Shown here one piece after another: positions 13,566 through 17,156 of a stretch of 17,156 nucleotides of DNA (positions are counted from its first letter, which is position 1; each line of letters opens with the position of its first letter). Where the stretch lies: assembly GCA_049964655.1 (NCBI GenBank), contig JBMFXC010000059.1, positions 1 through 17,156 of the forward strand, read 5' to 3'. Source of the DNA: JAJZJT01 sp049964655 (GTDB lineage Bacteria > Actinomycetota > Acidimicrobiia > Acidimicrobiales > RAAP-2). A program made the translations under genes and the position numbers. The notes below the pieces were generated by a model. The model was not told the DNA's origin. It did no database searches and saw only the letters and a program-made list of their open reading frames with translations.

Positions 13566-16500
13566 GTGTTCCTGAAGTCGCTGTCGATCAAGGGGTTCAA
13601 GTCCTTCGCCGATCCCGCCGTGCTCGAGCTCGAGCCCGGGGTGACGGTCGTCGTCGGACCGAACGGGAGCGGGAAGTCGAACGTGGTCGACGCCGTGGCC
13701 TGGGTGCTCGGGGCCCAAGGCCCGCGCACGGTGCGCTCGGCGAAGATGGAGGACGTCATCTTCATGGGCACGGCGAGCCGCCCGGCCCTGGGTCGGGCGG
13801 AGGTGGCCCTCACCATCGACAACAGCGCTGGCAAGCTTCCGACCGACCTGGCCGAGATCACCATCACGCGGACGTTGTTCCGATCGGGTGACTCCGAGTA
13901 CGCCATCAACGGCACGCCGTGCCGACTGCTCGACGTCCAGGAGCTCCTCTCGGACACCGGGGTGGGCCGCCAACAGCACGTGATCATCGGCCAGGGGCAG
14001 TTGGACGCTATCTTGAACGCTCGGCCGGAGGACCGGCGGGCCGTCATCGAGGAGGCGGCCGGCGTGCTCAAGTACCGGCGCCGCCGGGAGCGCTCCGAGC
14101 GACGCCTGGCTGCCACCGAGGAGAACCTCGAACGACTGGGCGACCTGACCCGGGAGGTCCGCCGTCAGGTTCGCCCACTCGAGCGCCAGGCGGCCGCCGC
14201 CCGGTCGCACGCGGACCTGGTCGCCGAGCGACGTGCCCTACGCCTGTGGATGGCGGGTGTCGAACTGTCGGCGCTGGAGGCCCGCCACAGCGAGGGTACG
14301 GAGGTCCAGCGGTCGCTCCGGCATGCCGAAGCTGCCCTGCGGACGTCCCTCGCCGAGCTCGACGAGGAGACCCAGCGGACGAGCGACGAGCTCTCTGCCC
14401 AGCGAGAGGGGGACGTGGCCTCGGCGCTCGCCCGGGTCGAGGGGCTGGTCGAGCGGGCTCGCGGCCTGGTGAGGGTGTGCCGAGAGCGCCAGCGCGGCCT
14501 GGCCCAGGCGCTCGACGCAGCTGCCGACGCCGACGTCGTCTCGACGCTCGAGGCAGAAGGCGCCCGCCTGGCCGACGAGCTGGCTGACGCCGAGTCCGAA
14601 CTGGCCAGCCTCGAGGGCCGCGGCGACGAGCTGGCCGAAGCGGTCGCCCAAGCCCAGGCTGCCCTGGCCGCCCACGTGGCGCAGACGGGCGACGGGAGCC
14701 ACTTGCGAGCTGCCGAGGAACAGGCCACGGTGGCCCGGGAGCGGGCGGGTGCCCTCGAGCGAGAGGTGGTCCGAGAGCGCCAGCTGCTCGACCAGCTGGC
14801 CAACCGGCTGGCGTCAGCCGGGCGCCACGTGGGCGAGTTGGACGGCGACGAGCACGAGCTGGCCGAGCGACTGGCGGCCACGGAACAAGAGCGCCACCGG
14901 CTGCAGGCCGCGGTGGCCGACACCGAGGCGACCCGGCAGGCGGCGACCCGCCGCCTCGAGTCGGCCGAGGAGGCGTTGCGCCAGGCCGAGCAGGAGCACC
15001 ACCGGGCGGCCGCCAGGGCCGAGGCGTTGGGGCGGGTGCTCGACGAGGCCCGCGGAGCCGCCGGCGCCGAGCTGTTGGCCGACGTGGACGGCGTGGTCGG
15101 GACCCTCCTCGACCTCGTCGAGGTCGAGGAGGGCTGGGAAGAGGCCTTCGAGGCGGCAGCGGGGAGCTCGTTGACCGCCGTCGTGGTCTCGGGCAGCAGG
15201 GCCGCCCGGGTGGCCCTCGACCGCCTCCGCCAGGGCGAAGCCACCGGAGCGGTGCTCGCCCTGTCGGCCACCGTCGCCACCGGTGTCGACGTCGACGTAC
15301 CCGAAGCGAGCGAGCCCGTGCGCCGGCACGTCCGTCCCCGACCCGGGCGCAGCGACGAGGCCGACTTGGGTGTGTTGCTGGACAGGCTGCTCGCCACCGC
15401 AGTGTGCTGTGACGGCGGTTGGACCGCTGCCATCGACCTCGCTCTCGGACGGCCAGACCTGGTCGTGGTCACTCGCGACGGCGACCGTTTCTCGTCTGCC
15501 GGCTGGCGGGTCCGGGCCGGCGGCAACGTGGTGACGGCCGCGGCGGTCGAGGAGGCCGAGGCGCGCGCCGCCCGGGCCGAGATCGAAGCACGTCAGGCGG
15601 CGGAGGAGCGACGCGCGGCGCGAGCGGCTCTCGAGGCCGCCATCGCCGCAGCCGGCGAAGCGGTGCGAGCTGACGACCGGAACGAGGGTGCCCACCAGAC
15701 CGCCCGAGCCGCCCGCCAGCGGGTGGCTACCGAGCGCGCTGCGCTCGCTGCGTCGATGGCCGAGGACGAACGAGCCCGGGCCGAGGCGGAGGCACGGCTG
15801 GCCAGGGTGACCGAGCAGCTCGCCGAGGTGCGGCAGGCTGTCGTCTCCACCGAGGCGGCGCGTCGCGAGGCGTTCGCCGCCGCCGAGACGGCGCGCCAGG
15901 ACCGAGGGCGGCTTGAGGAGGCGCTGGCCCACGCGGTCGACCACCGCCACGCATGGGAAGCCCGGTTGGCCGGGCTGGCCGAACGACAGCGTGTGCTGCG
16001 CGACCGGCTCGCCGAGGTGGAACGGCGGCTCACCGGGCACGCCGACGAGCGCGTCGAGGCAGCCGAACGGCGTCAGCGCATCGAGGCCGACGTCCGGGCC
16101 GTGGAAGGACTGCGAGCGCTCGTCGACGAGGCGCAACTGTCGCTGGACGCCATGGTGCGGACGTTGCGGGAGCGCCACCGTCGCCAGCTCGAGGCGGTCC
16201 GGGCGGGCGGCGTGAGGCTCGACGACCTCCGTCAGCGGCGTTCGGCGGCCGAGCACGAGCTGGCAGCTACCCAGAGCCGTCTCCAGGCCGTCGAGCTCGA
16301 GCTGGCCGAGGCGACGCTGCGAGCCGAGGCCGTGGTCGACGCGCTCGGGCGCGATCTCGGGGCGACCGCCGAAGAGGCGCTTGGCGCCCCGACCCCGGCG
16401 CTCCCCGAAGGTGTCGACGCCGCCGCCCGTGCCGAGGCGATCGACGCTCGACTGGCGGCCCTCGGGCCGGTCAACCCGCTCGCCCTCGAGGAGCTGGCTG

Positions 16501-17156
16501 CCCTGACCGAGCGCGCCGAGCTGCTCGAGTCGCAGGTGGAGGACGTGCGCCGGGCGCGTCGCGATCTGAACCAGGTGATCAGGACGCTCGACGAGCAGAT
16601 CATGGAGGTGTTCGCTTCGGCGTTCGCCGACGTGAACGAGCACTTCTCGGCGCTGGTCTCGATGCTGTTCCCCGGAGGGACCGGACGGCTGTCGCTCACC
16701 GACCCCGAGCACCTGCTCGACACGGGCGTCGAAGTCGAGGTCCGACCGGCCGGACGGAACGTCCGCCGGCTCTCGCTGCTCTCCGGCGGCGAGCGGTCCC
16801 TCGTGGCGCTCGCCTTCCTCTTCGCCGTGTTCCGATCGCGTCCCTCGCCGTTCTACCTGATGGACGAGGTCGAGGCGGCGCTCGACGACGTCAACCTGCA
16901 ACGGTTCCTCTCGCTCATCCACGAGTTCCGCGACGAGGCGCAGCTCATCATCGTGAGCCACCAGAAGCGGACGATGGAGGCGGGCGATGCCCTCTACGGT
17001 GTGACCATGGCTCCAGGGGGCTCCTCGAAGGTGGTCAGCCAGAAGGTGCCCCGCCGCGCCAACGACGGTCAGGGCCGGCCGCAGGAGGTCGGCGTCGGTT
17101 CCGGGGACGTCGGGGACGTCGGGGACGTCGGGGACGTCGGGGACGTCGGGGACGTC
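13566..17156 (+). CDS. smc: Chromosome segregation protein SMC (3' end outside window)
   Basis: 1197 codons are visible with no stop. SMC dimers, with ScpA/ScpB, load on and compact the chromosome. The GTG start gives MFLKSLSIKGFKSFADP, the invariant SMC N-terminus. The N-terminal ATPase half has Walker A GPNGSGKS (31-38) and IIGQGQLDAIL. Two Arg/Glu/Ala-rich coiled-coil arms (about 165-500 and 660-1000) flank a hinge (about 505-655). The C-terminal half has the signature LSGGE (1072-1076), Walker B with D1100/E1101 in YLMDEVEAALDD, and the switch SHQKRTMEAGDALYGVTM. The usual family end (SSKVVSQKV) is at about 1153-1161. After it come a basic linker and six Gly-Asp-Val repeats that run off the window, so the C-terminus is longer than usual. 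No scpA, scpB or ftsY is in view. Confidence 0.97.
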   Translation, partial: MFLKSLSIKGFKSFADPAVLELEPGVTVVVGPNGSGKSNVVDAVAWVLGAQGPRTVRSAKMEDVIFMGTASRPALGRAEVALTIDNSAGKLPTDLAEITITRTLFRSGDSEYAINGTPCRLLDVQELLSDTGVGRQQHVIIGQGQLDAILNARPEDRRAVIEEAAGVLKYRRRRERSERRLAATEENLERLGDLTREVRRQVRPLERQAAAARSHADLVAERRALRLWMAGVELSALEARHSEGTEVQRSLRHAEAALRTSLAELDEETQRTSDELSAQREGDVASALARVEGLVERARGLVRVCRERQRGLAQALDAAADADVVSTLEAEGARLADELADAESELASLEGRGDELAEAVAQAQAALAAHVAQTGDGSHLRAAEEQATVARERAGALEREVVRERQLLDQLANRLASAGRHVGELDGDEHELAERLAATEQERHRLQAAVADTEATRQAATRRLESAEEALRQAEQEHHRAAARAEALGRVLDEARGAAGAELLADVDGVVGTLLDLVEVEEGWEEAFEAAAGSSLTAVVVSGSRAARVALDRLRQGEATGAVLALSATVATGVDVDVPEASEPVRRHVRPRPGRSDEADLGVLLDRLLATAVCCDGGWTAAIDLALGRPDLVVVTRDGDRFSSAGWRVRAGGNVVTAAAVEEAEARAARAEIEARQAAEERRAARAALEAAIAAAGEAVRADDRNEGAHQTARAARQRVATERAALAASMAEDERARAEAEARLARVTEQLAEVRQAVVSTEAARREAFAAAETARQDRGRLEEALAHAVDHRHAWEARLAGLAERQRVLRDRLAEVERRLTGHADERVEAAERRQRIEADVRAVEGLRALVDEAQLSLDAMVRTLRERHRRQLEAVRAGGVRLDDLRQRRSAAEHELAATQSRLQAVELELAEATLRAEAVVDALGRDLGATAEEALGAPTPALPEGVDAAARAEAIDARLAALGPVNPLALEELAALTERAELLESQVEDVRRARRDLNQVIRTLDEQIMEVFASAFADVNEHFSALVSMLFPGGTGRLSLTDPEHLLDTGVEVEVRPAGRNVRRLSLLSGGERSLVALAFLFAVFRSRPSPFYLMDEVEAALDDVNLQRFLSLIHEFRDEAQLIIVSHQKRTMEAGDALYGVTMAPGGSSKVVSQKVPRRANDGQGRPQEVGVGSGDVGDVGDVGDVGDVGDV
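17103..17156 (+). repeat. 9-bp tandem repeat, six copies, in the smc 3' end
   Basis: Six perfect copies of GGGGACGTC lie in the smc frame, each reading Gly-Asp-Val, and the array reaches the last base of the window. Its real length is unknown. The window ends exactly at a unit boundary inside the array, which may mean a contig break at an unresolved repeat. Confidence 0.9.

Noticed and set aside
12477..14210. 577-residue minus-strand open frame opposite rnc, mutM and the start of smc
   Set aside because: Antisense to three certain genes, with no recognisable domain.
14814..16961. 715-residue open frame on the minus strand opposite smc
   Set aside because: Antisense shadow of the SMC arms, hinge and head. 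Composition is biased and no motif is seen.
1..17156. tRNA genes, insertion sequences, phage genes, toxin-antitoxin or defence systems
   Set aside because: None seen on either strand. The window is almost wholly housekeeping genes, and I find no convincing new multi-gene system.

Overview
The window is a very GC-rich (roughly 70% G+C by eye) chromosomal segment carrying the conserved actinobacterial housekeeping neighbourhood rpmB | DAK2 protein - recG - rsmD - coaD - SepIVA-like - DUF177 - rpmF - plsX ... acpP - rnc - mutM - smc. Gene order, the SepIVA-like protein between coaD and DUF177, the many GTG starts, and recurring TAGnnT -10 boxes a few bases before start codons point to Actinomycetota. 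An Acidimicrobiia-like lineage is my best guess, but only by inference. Essentially the whole window is coding, and the longest gene-free stretch is under 200 bases.

Layout. Positions 1-158 hold no gene, only a 14-base tandem repeat (55-138). rpmB (159-368, minus) is divergent from a unit with the DAK2/FakA-type kinase protein (428-2104) and recG (2151-4352). A second 14-base tandem repeat (4380-4435) runs into the rsmD promoter and opens a tightly overlapping set: rsmD (4444-5088), coaD (5082-5567), a SepIVA/DivIVA-like coiled-coil protein (5560-6213) and the DUF177/YceD protein (6222-6761). rpmF (6797-6976) and plsX (6976-8061) follow, overlapping by one base. An accessory-looking block comes next: a secreted seven-repeat, probable beta-propeller lipoprotein (8080-9207, minus), an acyl-CoA dehydrogenase (9244-10503, minus) and a SalK/SCO6745-like protein of unknown function (10696-11430, plus). 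The conserved line then resumes with acpP (11595-11891, preceded by an 18-codon leaderless upstream ORF), rnc (11900-12682), mutM (12675-13517) and smc (13566 to the window end, incomplete).

How the genes fit together. RpmB, RpmF, RsmD, RNase III and DUF177/YceD serve ribosome and rRNA production. RecG, MutM and SMC serve DNA repair and chromosome organisation. The DAK2 protein, PlsX, CoaD and AcpP all touch acyl-phosphate, CoA and ACP supply for lipid synthesis, and the SepIVA-like protein links to envelope growth and division. No obviously new multi-gene system is visible. The most notable observations are the repeated near-start TAGnnT boxes implying leaderless transcripts, the leader peptide before acpP, the propeller lipoprotein with a CX5C pair in every repeat, the short tandem repeats, and a Gly-Asp-Val repeat tail on SMC that runs off the window.
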